A DNA stretch of 64,000 bases from Bubalus kerabau (lineage: Eukaryota; Chordata; Mammalia; Artiodactyla; Bovidae), in assembly GCF_029407905.1 (NCBI RefSeq), contig NC_073627.1, positions 130,771,697-130,835,696 of the forward strand, given 5' to 3'. The position numbers and the translations under genes are program-made. A model generated the notes under the pieces. It was given only the letters and a program-made list of their open reading frames with translations, was not told the DNA's origin and searched no databases. Below, piece by piece: positions 24,351-43,465 of the stretch (its first letter is position 1; each line of letters begins with the position of its first letter).

Positions 24351-24699
24351 CCCAAAATCTTTTGAGTTACATCAGCTTGAATTTCTGCTTTGTCAAAGTA
24401 AATGACCCTGATAACTCCACTGGGACTTTGAATGATCCAGTGTTACTCCGTGAGGGCTACTGAGCAGGATTCCTCACGGGGTTGGCAATAGGGCAATGGG
24501 GTGCATGTGGGATGCCAGTATCTCTTTTAGGTTCAGAGCACTAATCTGAAGACAGAGTATCCTGTCCCCCAGCTTTGCTTTGAATCAGAGAATGCTGTAC
24601 TCATTCTGAATTTCATAAAGTATTAACGGTCATATGATATTTATGGCTGTCAAAGGAGAGTTGGCTGAGAAATTCTGGTATAGTGCCATCCGGGATGGA

Positions 24700-24870
24700 T
24701 CAGGTAATCGGGGTCGAATCTTGGTCTACTCACGTTTCAGTTGTGCCTTTCAGTACGTCTTTCATCTCTCTGAGCTTCCTTGTGTACAAAATGAGGGACA
24801 ATCACATCCACCTTAGAAGACTGCTCTGAAAAGGGAAGATGAGTAACAAACAAAGCCTTTCTAAACCTGG
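24700..24870 (+). repeat. MIR-like fragment
   Basis: Sense MIR-like order: tctctgagcttccttgtgta followed by aaatgagggacaatcacatc. Diverged. Confidence 0.5.
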
Positions 24871-25864
24871 GGACTTGAACAGCTGTGCCTGCAGCAGGGT
24901 AGAGGACTTCTGACTGCATCAGCACACACGGCTTGGGCAGGGTGGAGGTACACTGAGGAACGGTAAGGTGGCTGGACTTGGGAACCAGCAAGCCTTGAAC
25001 GCTGCTCATCTCTCCAGGCTGTGTGACACAAGCAGCTGCTTGACCATACTAATCTCTAAAGGGAAGAGTAGCGAAACCTCACAGAACCGTCAGGATTACA
25101 TGCGCTGTCTGATGTGGGCCACAGTTAAGTGTTAGAATTACTAATGTTAACATCCTGGCAGTTTACTTCCGTTTTCCGTGCTTCTGTGCTCCCTAACTTC
25201 AGCTTAGTTCTGGAAGCTGTGAATTCCTCCTATGGGCAAAGCTCCATCCTAGGTCCAGGAGGCAGGAGTTAATATGCCAGAGGCTGGAAGCTCAGGCTGG
25301 GCTCTACATCCTTTCCAGATCTGTGGTCTTACTGTCACCTGCTGTGGCTTAAGACAATGAAGGAAAGTTAAACTTAAGACCCACAAACTCATGTAGTCCA
25401 CTTTCGAAGGATCTGCATAAAAATGGTCAAAGAGGCAAAAGTGTTAGTGCTTGGAATGGGTAAGCATCAGTTATGGCTCAGAGCATGACCGGGTCTGTCT
25501 TTCCTAAGCCCAGTGTGCAGAGTCATCAGGTCTTTCTGGAAAGGCTGCTGTTCCCTGAGAAACACACGCACCAAACCACAGAAGATAGAATGATCTACTT
25601 TACCAGATGGCAAGCTTTCACAACACTGAAGAGAACTCAACTGAACTTCTCATTCCATAAGACTCGATAAACCCAACACTCTCATTTTAGAGACCTTCTT
25701 GTTGGTACAGTGACTTCATTAAAACACTTCTGGCATATAGTCCGACACGACAAATCACAGCCTGAAACTCCATCCTCTAAAGAACCTCAAAGAACAATAC
25801 AGCAGTGCAGCAGGAACCCATGAGGAACTTCTCTAGTAATTTCTGATATCCCCAAACTGCAAAT
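24871..25864. other. Intergenic, no gene recognised
   Basis: Possible further MIR remnants near 25000-25140. Otherwise unique-looking. Confidence 0.35.
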
Positions 25865-26045
25865 ATAGCTAGCATTTACACAGCCCATACTCTGTGCCAA
25901 CTACTACTTTAAGTACTTTACATATATATGATAACTCATCACAACCCTATGAGGAAAGTTAGTTTCTCCACTTTACAGATGAAAAAGTTGAGCCAGAGAT
26001 CAAGCAATTTGCCTAAAGTCACATTGGTTAATTAGGCTCTCAGGT
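25865..26045 (-). repeat. MIR SINE
   Basis: Antisense MIR with tttacacagcccatactctg and core ccactttacagatgaaaaag. Confidence 0.85.
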
Positions 26046-26162
26046 CTTTGCTCTTAGAGTTGATTAATGTGGAACCTTTGGCCAGTGATCTTTATTATTT
26101 TTAAAAAATGAATTTTGCTTTAAAGATACACTGAAAACTGCTTTATGTTTATTTGTACTTAG

Positions 26163-26341
26163 GTGGTGGTGGTGGTATCTGGCTCTTGCAACCTCATGGA
26201 CTAGCCCACAGGCCCCTCTGTTCATGGGATTTCCCAGGTTGCCATTTCCTTCTCCAGGGGAACTTCCCGCCCCAAAGATCAAACCTGCATCACCTGCACT
26301 GGCAGGCAGATTCTTTACGGAGCCATCAGGGAAGCCCCATA
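26163..26341 (-). mobile_element. Bov-tA SINE
   Basis: Antisense Bov-tA ending in the tRNA head (gagccatcagggaagcccc). Target duplication tgtacttag at 26154-26162 and 26342-26350. Confidence 0.88.
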
Positions 26342-26596
26342 TGTACTTAGACCAACAGGTAAATAACTAACTTTAAGACTGGTAAGTGCTATGAGAGGGT
26401 CAGAAAATGTGCAAGGGGAAAGCTGCTTCCAGTTCGGGAGTTGGGTGGAGGGTCAAGGAAAGCTTCCCAGCAGTGGCATCTGAGTTAGGCCTTAGAGGAT
26501 AAAAAACACTAGTGTCTTACATTTAGTAGGTGCTTACTTAATAAAACACAAATATTAATGAAGTTAGCGACTCAGATGACACCAGGAAACAAAGTC

Positions 26597-26766
26597 TGTT
26601 AGTTGCTCAGTCGTGCCCAACTCTTTGTGACTCCAAGGATTGCAGCCCCACCAGGCTCCTCGGTCCATGGGATTTTCTAGGCAAGGATACTTGAGTGGTT
26701 TGCCATTTCCTTCTCCAGGGGATCTTCCCACCCCAGGGATCAAACCCAGGTCTCCTGCACCGCCCT
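26597..26766 (-). mobile_element. Bov-tA SINE, truncated head
   Basis: Antisense body (gttgctcagtcgtgcccaac to caggtctcctgcaccgcc). The extreme 5' tRNA part is missing. Confidence 0.85.
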
Positions 26767-26899
26767 AAACAAAATGCATACCACATGCATGACAACAGCC
26801 ATTCATTCCAATATCCAGTTACTCTAGTTTTTGACTTAAGGCTTGGCTGTCTATATTCCTACTACCACACAATAGATCACGGAGGCTGAAATCTAGTAT

Positions 26900-27478
26900 T
26901 TTTTCTCTTCCTATGATAAGTATCTTTTATTATCGTATCTGTGTGCAAAACACAAATCATCTTAAAAAACAAAAAACACAGAGCATTCTTGCTATGGATC
27001 CAGGCAAAAGTATGACTAACAAAAATTTCCTCACAGAGGTCACCGAACACTGAGGTGGACTGATTCTAGGAACTATAGTAATTGTCTTCTCATGAAGCCA
27101 AATTAATCAACTTTGATGATACATTTTAAGTATTAAAACCAAATAAGTCACAATATGACTCAAAGTTTATAAGTAGAGTAACAATAATCTAGAGAACATA
27201 TAATTAAAATAGTCTGCTGAACATGGAACTGTACATTTATATCTTAATCACCATTGGTAATACGCAGAATTATTATAGCATAAAAAATATTGTTTTTCTG
27301 AAAAAGTAGTCTGGGAGGTATAGGGTAGAGGAAAGTGACTCAAGATTCAAGTACATTAAAAAATTTTTTCTTCTGTACTAGATACTAGGTTTTTTTCCTT
27401 TGGTTTCAAAACTGAGTGTATAATCTACAAATGTGATATTAATGAATACAGCATAAAGATTAAAAAAAAAAAATATGA
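26900..27478 (-). other. ALG2: Probable ALG2 3' UTR
   Basis: A/T-rich, repeat-poor sequence follows the ALG2 stop. The first clear minus-strand AATAAA I see is the reverse complement of tttatt at 26926-26931, which would give a 3' UTR of roughly 560-580 nt. A further AATAAA (26148-26153) lies beyond two SINEs, so a longer form cannot be excluded. The end is inferred, not seen. Confidence 0.4.
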
Positions 27479-28381
27479 TTATACCAGCAGTTTGGTGACA
27501 TATTGGTAAAGCTGTTCGGTAAATGCTTCAGGGGAAAACTTTTCTTTCACCCGGTTTCTTCCAGCCAGTCCCATTGTGGCTTTTAAGGAAGGTTCATGGA
27601 TGAACTTTTCTATTGCTTCTGAGAAGTGTTCTGGGTCAGGGTCACACAGAAATCCTGTGACACTGTGGACGACGGACTCCAAGGGCCCACCTGAATTAAC
27701 AGCGATGACTGGGCACTGCATGTACATGGCCTCCAAGGGAACGATGCCAAAGTGCTCATTGCTTGGTGTGTAAAGTACACACGTGCAGCCTCGGAGGAGT
27801 GAGATTTTCTGTTTGTCTGAGCAAGACCGAAGGAAGGTCACATACTGACCTAGGTCAGACTGCTGGACCATTTTCTTCAGTTCCTGGTAGTGCTGTACGT
27901 TCTCCAGGACTCTCTCATCATAACCACCTGCAATGATCAGATGAACTTTGTCCCAATCTTGGGATGCCAATCTTCCACGCAGCTTTACAAGGGCTTCTAG
28001 TGCCAAAGTCAGATTTTTCTTCCTTTCATATCTGTTGATGGAGAGGAATATGAACTTTTTCCCCTGGGGGACTATGTCATCAAGCTTTTCAGGAATAGCA
28101 GAATCAAAGCTGACGATATTCAGAGATGGGTAGAGGACAGCAGGGTCTATGTGAGACAGGGACTTGAACGTTTCCTTGAAAATGGCAGCTGTGAAGCGGC
28201 TGTTGACCAAGATGCAGTCTGCCATGCCTGTGGTATATTCCTCTACCCAGTCAATTGGGGCCCTGTATAGGCGTTTAATAAAAGAATCTCTCCTGGTGAG
28301 AAGCAGATCTGGAAAGTGACAGTAAAACAGGATTTTCTTACGCCGTCTGGCCAGCTTGAACACGGGGATACAGGCAGACAC
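27479..28381 (-). CDS. ALG2: ALG2 coding exon 2 (terminal)
   Basis: Encodes residues 117-416, from VSACIPVF to the C-terminal KLLV, then a stop. The acceptor AG is at 28383-28382 (minus strand), preceded by a T-rich stretch, and the first codon GTG joins exon 1 in phase 0. It holds most of the catalytic domain, including E325 and E333 of the E-x7-E motif. Confidence 0.97.
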   Translation of the reverse strand: MSACIPVFKLARRRKKILFYCHFPDLLLTRRDSFIKRLYRAPIDWVEEYTTGMADCILVNSRFTAAIFKETFKSLSHIDPAVLYPSLNIVSFDSAIPEKLDDIVPQGKKFIFLSINRYERKKNLTLALEALVKLRGRLASQDWDKVHLIIAGGYDERVLENVQHYQELKKMVQQSDLGQYVTFLRSCSDKQKISLLRGCTCVLYTPSNEHFGIVPLEAMYMQCPVIAVNSGGPLESVVHSVTGFLCDPDPEHFSEAIEKFIHEPSLKATMGLAGRNRVKEKFSPEAFTEQLYQYVTKLLV

Positions 28382-31237
28382 CTAGCCAAAGCAAAAATCA
28401 GGAGATGAAGTGACTGGTCAACTAAACTTCAGCCAAATTAAACAACAGGCACCTGCCCTGCCTCCTCGTTTGTGAGTCCCTTGTGGGCAATGTCTGATTT
28501 TGCTTTGTGTTCCCCCAGACTCTCACCTAGTACAACGCCTGGCGTATAGAAGGCTGGGAAACATTTTCTGGATACATGCTAAATATTTAAAGTTGCAAGT
28601 CCAGTGGTTTCCTCTAGAACAGCACTGTCCAAGGGGAATAAAAAAATCTAGTAACTACACAACAACTTTTTAAAGGTTAAATTAATGTTAATGTATTCTA
28701 AAGTATTATCACTTCAAACGTAATCAATAGTTAAGAAGTTAATGAAATCTTCTAATCTCTTTTCTTCACATTAAATCTTTAAAATCAGATGTATATTTTA
28801 CTCTTACAGTACATCTCAGTTCAGGCTGACCACATTTCAAGTGTTTAATAGTCACCCAGGGCTAGTGGCTGTCACACTGGAGTCACTCCAGAATCTACCT
28901 CCTCCTAAGGAACTAAACGAATGAACTATATAGTAGTTTAGTGTAATTCAGAGTGGAATCAAGATTGCCAGGGCTTGAATTTCAGCTCTACCAGCTAGCT
29001 GTGTGACTAATTTACCTCTCTGTGGGCCTTCTGTAAGGTGGTGACATTTATAGTTTAAAAAATATTTATAGTTTTGGTCGTTATTAAGTACAGTGGTGTT
29101 AAGTAAAACCTGTAAGAATTTAGCACACACTCTGTGCTCAGTATTTACTGAAATGTTAACCATAATCGTCCCTAGACTTTGCTTCCTGTTGAGTAATCTT
29201 TACAAATCACTTAATCTCTAGCTCACTTAACACCTGAAAAAGGTGAGCTTTATGGGTATTGAGAGATTTATTCAAAGCTACTTAGAAAGTAGCAGACATG
29301 GAACTAGAATCCAGGCTCGGCCAAGCAGTCTCAGCTGCCTGATGCTTACTGACTAGTTTTACACATGTGGATTGCTTGGTAAATGCCCATGTTTCTCAAA
29401 AAGAAGTAACCCGCACACAAGCAAGGATGACTAAAGTAACTCAGAAGTTAACAATTAAATACAAACGTGATGCCATTTCTACCTATCAGTTTGGCAAAGA
29501 TTAAAACAGTTTACAATAGCCAATATGCACGAGAGCACAGAGTAAGAGGCTCTATCGCTGTGGGAGACTAGAAGGATACGACCTCTTTGGAAGGCAAATT
29601 TGGCAAGCTATACTGTCATTTAAGACATACAACTTTTGGACCTACCGGTTTTATTTCTATGGATTTCAAAGACAACGCTTGCAGAAATACAAAAAAATGA
29701 AGATATAAGGATGTTTATTACAACACTGAACGGGGACTTCTCTGGTGGTCCAGTGGTCAAGACATTGCTCTTTCAATGCAGGGGGTGTGGGTTCCATCCC
29801 TAGTCAGGGAACTAGATCCTACATGTTGTGCAGTGCAGCCAAAAAAAAACACCCCAAAACTGATTTATTCACACAAAAAAACTGGTCACATTGCTATTGT
29901 CTTTTAGCAGAAAAATGTATAAAGTATGATATGGTCAAACAAAAGCAAATTTTCCAGTCATTATGAAGAATGAAGTGAATCTGTAATATTGATATGTAAG
30001 GATGTCCTAAGCAAAACTTTTTGGTGAAAAAGAGCAAGTTGACCAATAATAGGTGTGTCATAATCCTAATTATAAATAAAAAGATGCATCTATAAACAGA
30101 CATCATATGCTAGTACAGCCACAAACAATTTCTGAATGCACACAGAAACTGTTAACAGTGTCTGTCTTTAGGGAGTGGAACCAGGATGGGGTTTTTACAT
30201 TAGTCTTTCACAGTATTTGAATTTTTAGTCCTGAGTAAATGTTACTTTTTAAAATAATTTTTTTTTTTTTGGCGGGGGGAGACATAAAAAGAGTCAAGAA
30301 TAGCTAGAGTCCAGATCCAGGTAAAGGGCTTGGACTTTTCTCCAAAGGCTATCGGGGAGCCATGTTAAAGTTTTAACAGGGACATGACATGCTGAGCTTC
30401 GGGTGTTTATAAACAAATTACACTACTGAGGAACAGAGTGCTTGACAGCGAAAGTTATAATGGGGTATGTGTAGCCTGGAAGTAGTGTCAACAGGAATAA
30501 TGCCAATAGGAAAGACATCCAAGTTACTGAGAAGTAAAACTTGACTGAAGGCTGGCTTCTAATGTTTGCACTTCTTAGAGCGAGCACCAAGGCCCATATG
30601 CTTCAGAATCACCCGATGATCCAGTGAAAATGCAGATTTCGGGGGCACACCTCAGAGGCCCAGGATGAAAACTCCTGAGGGTGGGGCCAAGTAATCTGCC
30701 ACTTCAGCATGTCCATACTGAAGTTCGAGCTCCATGGTGTCACTCCCACTCTAACCTCTCCAGATCAGTTCCCACCTTTCCAAACCACAGATCGAGAGAG
30801 GTCAGCAGAGGTCCTGGAGTTGGGGACGGGGGCGCATCTCTCAGGAGTGAGGAAACGGGCACCGCGAGGGTCGGGCGCGGCCGCCTCACCTGGTCGCACA
30901 CGACCACGTCGAACTCCTCATCGCCAAGGAACAGCACGTAGAGAGCCAGGAAGATCATGCGCACGTAGGCGCAGACAGCGGCGCCACGGCCGCCCCAGCC
31001 CAGGCTGCGAGGCAGCCAGTCCCCGGCGCAGTGCACCGACAGCTCACGGCTCTCCGCGAAGCAGTGGCCCGGGTCGTAGTGCGCCGTCCAGATCTTCACG
31101 CTACATCCGCGCGCCTGCAGCGCCAGCGCTGCGTCGAGCACCAGTCGCTCGGCGCCGCCCACGCCCAAGTCCGGGTGCAGGAACAGCACGGTTGGCTTAG
31201 GATCTGAGTCCGCATCTTGGCCCGGCTTCTCCGCCAT
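27479..31237 (-). CDS. ALG2: ALG2, alpha-1,3/1,6-mannosyltransferase (two coding exons)
   Basis: ALG2 transfers mannose from GDP-mannose to Man1GlcNAc2-PP-dolichol and then to the product, giving Man3GlcNAc2-PP-dolichol on the cytosolic side of the ER; it is a GT4-family (GT-B fold) enzyme. The joined exons (30890-31237, then 27479-28381) give an intact 416-residue protein, the usual mammalian length, and it reads almost residue for residue like human ALG2 as I remember it. Visible landmarks are the N-terminal Gly-rich loop HPDLGVGGAERL (residues 21-32), a hydrophobic membrane-associating stretch (about 86-104), the basic donor-binding segment NRYERKKN (232-239) and the E-x7-E motif EHFGIVPLE (325-333). 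The start codon lies in a strong context (gccATGg on the minus strand). The gene is divergent from SEC61B. Loss of ALG2 in people causes a congenital disorder of glycosylation and a myasthenic syndrome. No break or missing key residue is seen. Confidence 0.97.
28465..28600 (+). repeat. L2/MIR-type 3' end
   Basis: Pattern gagtcccttgtgggcaatgt, then cgcctggcgtatagaaggct, matches the old L2-like 3' tail. Confidence 0.5.
28615..28885 (+). mobile_element. Ancient hAT-like non-autonomous transposon
   Basis: Starts acagcactgtccaagggg and contains cttacagtacatctcagttc and accacatttcaagtgtttaa, matching a common old mammalian DNA transposon whose ends read actgtccaa. The family name is uncertain. Confidence 0.55.
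28960..29035 (+). repeat. MIR fragment
   Basis: Sense MIR: tagctgtgtgactaatttac and cctctctgtgggccttc. Confidence 0.65.
29215..29340 (-). repeat. MIR fragment
   Basis: Antisense MIR end: gcagacatggaactagaatc, then caggctcggccaagcagtct. Confidence 0.6.
29460..30250 (+). mobile_element. Ancient L1-type 3' region, split by a SINE
   Basis: Resembles an old LINE 3' end: tttggaaggcaaatttggca, then after the SINE aaactgttaacagtgtctgt and agggagtggaaccaggatgg. It lies antisense to ALG2 within its intron. Confidence 0.55.
29731..29858 (+). mobile_element. Short tRNA-derived SINE (CHR-1-like)
   Basis: ggacttctctggtggtccag, aatgcagggggtgtgggttc and a short end gtgcagccaaaaaaaaa. This short form is common in cetartiodactyls. 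Confidence 0.8.
30585..30735 (+). mobile_element. MER5-type hAT remnant
   Basis: tgcttcagaatcacccgatg, aaaatgcagatttcgggggc and gggtggggccaagtaatctg follow the MER5 order. Confidence 0.65.
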
Positions 31238-31360
31238 GGCCAGGAAGCCACGCCTACGCGGAACGCCTGCGCCACTAGCCCTCTTAAGGGCTTCCGCGCA
31301 CGCTCCTTATTCCGGCTTCCCAGCTGGCCCTAGCGGCGCGTGCGTCGGTTAGGCCACATC
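30835..31360. promoter_or_regulatory. CpG island over ALG2 exon 1
   Basis: Many CG dinucleotides are concentrated here (for example gggtcgggcgcggccgc near 30869 and the ALG2 exon itself), in contrast to the CpG-poor, A/T-rich surroundings. It overlaps the ALG2 first exon and the shared promoter. Boundaries are by eye. Confidence 0.7.
30890..31237 (-). CDS. ALG2: ALG2 coding exon 1
   Basis: Encodes residues 1-116, from MAEKPGQ to VVVCDQ. On the minus strand the exon ends in ...GACCAG followed by the donor GTGAGG (plus-strand ac at 30888-30889), so the intron is phase 0. The open frame runs on past the donor to 30740, but that extension (VRRPRPT...) does not resemble ALG2 and is intronic read-through. 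The exon lies inside the CpG-rich region. Confidence 0.96.
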
Positions 31361-31690
31361 AGCGCGAATCTGTGGGTGTCTAGTAACTGCCGGAGGAAAT
31401 TTCTCATCTGACCATGGCTAGATCTTCCCATTGGTAGAGACTTGAGTCTAGGAAGGACGTTGTGGCCCAAGGGAAAAATACAGGAGGCCTGTAATTCCCA
31501 TACAGCTGCTCATCAACTCGCTCAGAGCAGAATTGCTACAGGCATATTGTGGGACAGCCCAGGCGTCCCGGAGTCAGCGAGGGCCCTGCCAGCAGGTCTC
31601 GGGGCGGGACCTGGATTATTTCTCTGGCTGCGAGGCTCTACCGCTCCTCTGCAGTTCACTTCGGCTCCCTGCCACCCTCCTGTCTTCAAC
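31238..31690. promoter_or_regulatory. Bidirectional ALG2/SEC61B promoter, CpG-rich
   Basis: The two start codons face away from each other across 453 bp. CpG density is high from about 30840 into this segment. Motifs seen are an ETS-type ttccgg (31310-31315), an NRF1-like gcgcgtgcg (31336-31344), a CCAAT box on the minus strand (31430-31434) and a GC box ggggcggga (31601-31609). No TATA box was noticed. This fits a shared housekeeping promoter. Exact start sites are not visible, and I found no full ERSE (CCAAT-N9-CCACG) beside the CCAAT box. Confidence 0.75.
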
Positions 31691-39357
<7,667 letters not shown>

Positions 39358-39555
39358 ATTCGGCTGCATCCATCTGTCTGTCATCTGAAGAAGAAAGGAA
39401 AAAATCCCAACATATTTTGGACCAAAAACATAGTGATTTTCTGTTCATGAGGAACAAATTTTCTGCAAGCTTACTGTTTTACAGGGAACTTAATGAGAAT
39501 TAAAGAATCGATTTTTTTTCTATGGCTAATAAACTTTTTAATTCATTTATACCAA
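39358..39555 (+). other. SEC61B: SEC61B 3' UTR with poly(A) signal
   Basis: About 200 nt of A/T-rich sequence follows the stop. A canonical AATAAA lies at 39528-39533, so cleavage is expected near 39545-39560. The end is estimated. Confidence 0.75.
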
Positions 39556-39559
39556 GTCT

Positions 39560-40540
39560 CATTGCTGATGCCTGACTGCTAGGGCACTTAGTCACTCAGC
39601 CTTTAGATTTACAAGTAAATATGTAGAAATCGTTTTGTGTAGATTTTTTTTTTTTTTGGTTGGATTGACAGTTTCTTACATGACCATGTAGTCATTCAAA
39701 TCCAAGATGCTGTAATTGGCCTTGGCTTGTTTTCTTCTAGGTATTTCCGTCCTGATGATTGTCATTTTGAGTGTTCTGTGGTTTTCAAGGAGTGTGCCTA
39801 TGACTCCATCAGGCAGATCTGTGTTCAGAGGCAGCTGGTACCCAACGGAATCGTCATAGAAATCATCCAGAAATCTTGGATGAAATGTTTGCTCATTCTG
39901 TTCTTTGTCTCTAAAACCACAGATAACATTTTTGCTTTTTCTTTCTTTCAGTTCTTAATTCTGTGAGTTTAGATGAGGGGTTTCAATCTATTTTATCACT
40001 TGTCGAAAACCCCTTTTGAAATAATTCATTTGGTAAATTGGATTTCTTATATAAAATTTTGTTTCATTTTGAAAATTAAAGACCTTAATAATCAGTGTGA
40101 GATACCAGAATTTCTAAACTGAGTTGTTATAATTCTAATCCAAAATAAAAATTTTTGAAGTGTCACTTAGCTTATATTGCCTTCTGGCTATGAGCATTCA
40201 GTTTCTGATAGACCCTAGGAAATACCAAGAGTAGCTCAAAGGTGTACACTCTGGGTCTAGGACTCGAAGCCAGAATTTCTAAAGATTTAAGATATCCATA
40301 TAAAACACCCTAGTTGTCCAGCAGAATCACAAAATGATGAAGAGGTGTATTAGTTTTAAAAAACTGGTAATTTGGAAAGCATCTTTCTCTAAGCCTATTA
40401 AAATTTTTTTTTAGAAGAGGTAAGCAGTTTCTTAAGTGTTTTTCTTAAATCCTGGCTGAAAGTAATTTCAGGTCCAAAGTACTAAATTTAAGTGGTGAAA
40501 GTGTATATCTTTAAAAATGACTTCCTCAGGCAATGCATGG
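39560..40540. other. Intergenic, downstream of SEC61B
   Basis: A/T-rich. The 79-codon frame at 39727-39966 has no recognised family. No repeat named. Confidence 0.4.
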
Positions 40541-40544
40541 GTGA

Positions 40545-40755
40545 GTGTGAATTCCCAGATGGCTCAGTGGTAAAGAATCCACCTGCTAATGCAGAAGACA
40601 CAGGAGACAATGGGTTTGATCCCTGGGTTGGGAAGATCCCTGGAAAAGGGAATGGGAACCCATTCCAGCATTCTTGCCTGGGAAATCCTGTGGACAGAGG
40701 AGCCTGACGGGCCCTCCTAGTCCATGGGGTTGCAAAGAGTCAGACATGACTGAGT
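40545..40755 (+). mobile_element. Bov-tA SINE
   Basis: Head ccagatggctcagtggtaaa, body and end gagtcagacatgactgagta. A small internal duplication (acacaggagaca) lies in the head. Confidence 0.88.
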
Positions 40756-40759
40756 ATGT

Positions 40760-41365
40760 ACGCATGCATACTATTGTAAATCCTAACAAATGGCAAATTG
40801 GGAAAAAAAAAGAATGAAAAACTGATTCCTTCTTATCTTGGGAATTGATTATTGCACAAAATAAGCATCTTCATTTTGAAAGTAAGAGGAAAAAGTCTCA
40901 ATTTCATTCAGAAGAAATTAAAGATAATAGTATCTATAGTGGAATTTTTCTTTTTCTGATATTCATGTTGACAGTACCATTAACAGTTAAAAGTCACACA
41001 TTTAATTTGGAAAAGAAATCCGTTCCTCTTGTCTGGAGGATTTTCTCTGGGGGAGATGCTAAGGCCACTTGGGGGAGCTATTTGGTTGTGAGGGGCATTC
41101 TCTGCACAGTGCTGCTGTTAGCCGCCTCTGCCGAGCAGTGGTCTCTAGTGGACTGATTGCTGAAAGTCACTGACTTTTCTGAGCCAGTGATTTATAAGAA
41201 AATGCTAGTTTTCAGTGGCAGAGCAAACTGCTTCATTCAGCAGAAGGAACAGTGGGGGTTGGGCATAAAAATGTACAACATCTATTATGTAGCTGTTTTT
41301 GGCTCTGACGATTCAATGCTAATACCATAGCTGAGAGTCTTAGTGTTCAAGCTGTTCCTTTTTCT
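40760..41365. other. Intergenic, no gene recognised
   Basis: The 103-codon frame at 40845-41156 has no known family. No repeat named. Confidence 0.35.
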
Positions 41366-41369
41366 TTTT

Positions 41370-41805
41370 TTCCAATTTTAAAAATTGTGGCAAAATACAC
41401 ATAACATAAAATGTACCACACTGGCAGTTCTGAAGTGTGCGAGTCAGTGGTACTGAATACATTCATATTTTTGTGCGACCATCACCACTATCCATCTCCA
41501 GAACTCTTCCGAAATCTTGCAAAACTGAAACTCTAAACCCACTAAATAATAACTGCTCTCCATGCTCTTCCCCCAGCCCCTGGCAACCACCATTCTACTT
41601 TCTGTCTCTATGAATTTGACTTTCTAAGTACCTCATATGAGTGGAACCATACAATATTTTGTCCTTTTGTGAATGACTCATTCCACTTAGCATCATGTCC
41701 TCAAGATTCATCTGTTTTAGCATATGTCAGAATTTCCTTCCTTTTTAAGGCTGAATAATATTCCATTGTGTGTATATATCACATTTTATGTTCCTTTCTT
41801 TTTAA
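41370..41805 (-). mobile_element. L1M 3' UTR fragment
   Basis: Antisense: tggcaaaatacacataacat, gtgcgaccatcaccactatc and ggctgaataatattccattg are hallmarks of this L1 region. Confidence 0.85.
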
Positions 41806-41809
41806 ATAG

Positions 41810-42565
41810 GGATTCTTAGACTTGTGAGCCGTTTATAGTAATTTCAAAAACCTAACACATTAGACGTTTACCTGCATTGAGGCTACCTTGGATCCCCAAA
41901 TTCTCAAGCTTTCTTGACTATAGAATAGAATTCTAGCCATTACTGAATAGACACAGCCAGTACCTGCTGAACAGAAGCGCTAAGTGTTTAAAACTGGGAA
42001 AGTGAATTACATGATAACCGCAGTTTGAGCTGAGCATTTTAAGTCACTGGGGAACAACCATGTTAGGGAAAGGGCCCAGAAATCCCTAAGGCTAGTGAAG
42101 GAAGGAGAGACTGAGATTTCTGAGCCCAACAGTGCCTTGAATGCCTTCCAGTAAAACAGTAGATGAGAAGAAATCTATTCCTGGGAGAGGCGAAACATGT
42201 TATATAGCTGCTTTTTCACACCTGTCTTAGTCTAGATGCCACTTTTTTTTTTTCTCCAGGTAATATCCTCAAAGGAAGAACTGGGAAAAAAAATTCTGAA
42301 ATGCAAATGTTGGCATCAAGTTAAAATGACTGAAAATGTCTACAAAGCTATTTGAACAGGAAATACTGTACAGTGTATGGAGTTCCTGGGCTCATGTTGC
42401 CATGCTCTTGAGTCTCTCAAGCTTCTCCCTTGGGAACTCCAGATCTGCATTGCCCTGTCCCTCAAATGCTGCATCTGGAGGGCCCCAGGCAGGATTAAGC
42501 TTGTTCCACTCTCTAGGGGGTACTACTAGGACTTCTAAATGTACTGTACTTACTACCCCATCTTC
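41810..42565. other. Intergenic, no gene recognised
   Basis: Unique-looking sequence. No gene or named repeat. Confidence 0.35.
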
Positions 42566-42569
42566 CGGG

Positions 42570-42690
42570 CTTGGAAGTGCTTCTGACCTGGGTTCGCCTG
42601 CTGGCCCTGCCATTATCAGTGGTGAGATCATGAATGTCTCTCTTGTCTTGGGGGTCTCATTTTCCTTAGCTGTAAATGACTAACGTATGA
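42570..42690 (+). repeat. MIR-like fragment
   Basis: Sense order ttctgacctgggttcgcctg to tcattttccttagctgtaaa. Diverged. Confidence 0.5.
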
Positions 42691-42749
42691 TAATTCCCAC
42701 CAAATAGGAAGTCTAAATGAGAAGGAACATCCAATGGTTGCTTTGTTAA

Positions 42750-42920
42750 TTAGCTAACAGTTAATGAGTGCTCATTCTCAATAGTTTTAGAATTTGGTTT
42801 TTTATTTAATCAACAACCTAATGAGGAATTTACTATTTGCCCCATTTTACATAAGGGGAAACTGAAGTTTAAACCATTCTGTAAGTGGAAGGGTTGGGGT
42901 TTAACTCCAGATCTCTGACT
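42750..42920 (-). repeat. MIR SINE
   Basis: Antisense core cccattttacataaggggaa, then aactgaagtttaaa. Confidence 0.8.
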
Positions 42921-43017
42921 TCACATAGATAGGATTATTAAGTACTTGGGTTGAGGGCCAGGGAAGGGTGTCACAACAACAGAGCTTTCACACAGAGCTT
43001 TTAAAAACAACAGAATT

Positions 43018-43318
43018 TGGGGCTTCTCTGGTGGTCCATTGGTTAAGAATCCACCTTGCAATGCCAAGGGACACCAGTTCAACCCTTGGTCCGGGAAGAT
43101 CCCACATGCTGCAGGGCAACTAAGCCTGTGCACCACACCTATTCAGCCCATGAGCCTAGAGCCTGTGCTGCACAACAAAAGAAGCCACCGCAATGAGAAG
43201 CCTGCATTCCGCAACTAGAGAGCAGCCCCTTCACAGTGAGAGAAGGCCCGCATCAGCAGTGAGGCGGACTCACCCACCAGCCAGAAAAATAAATAAATCT
43301 TAAAAAAAGAAAAAAAAA
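43018..43318 (+). mobile_element. CHR-2-type SINE
   Basis: ggggcttctctggtggtcca to a tail ataaataaatcttaaaaaaa. Full-length body with gagcctagagcctgtgctgc. Confidence 0.92.
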
Positions 43319-43465
43319 CACCTACAATTCCAAGAAAGCATCCACGATCATTTGGTGTACTCCAGGCATTACACAGCTTCAGTTTTGGTTCTGCAGAAGT
43401 TGCTTTCTCTACTTCTGTCCTGAACCTTGCTCTCCTTCTCTGGAACTCTTGTTTGTAGAGAAAGC

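Larger units (their letters stand above)
28382..30889 (-). other. ALG2: ALG2 intron 1
   Basis: A 2508-bp GT-AG intron, phase 0. From high to low coordinates it holds a MER5-like piece, an old L1 3' region on the opposite strand split by a short tRNA-derived SINE, MIR fragments, a hAT-like transposon remnant and an L2-like end. No additional exon was recognised. Confidence 0.9.

Noticed and set aside
30709..31200. 163-codon plus-strand frame rich in Arg, Pro and Ser over the CpG island
   Set aside because: It is the antisense shadow of ALG2 exon 1; GC-rich sequence keeps the frame open. The minus strand has full ALG2 homology.
31416..31434. Possible ER-stress element beside the minus-strand CCAAT box
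   Set aside because: The bases at the required spacing do not read CCACG, so the ERSE pattern is not met.
39727..39966. 79-codon frame just after SEC61B
   Set aside because: Lies beyond the SEC61B poly(A) signal; no family recognised and strongly A/T-biased downstream part.
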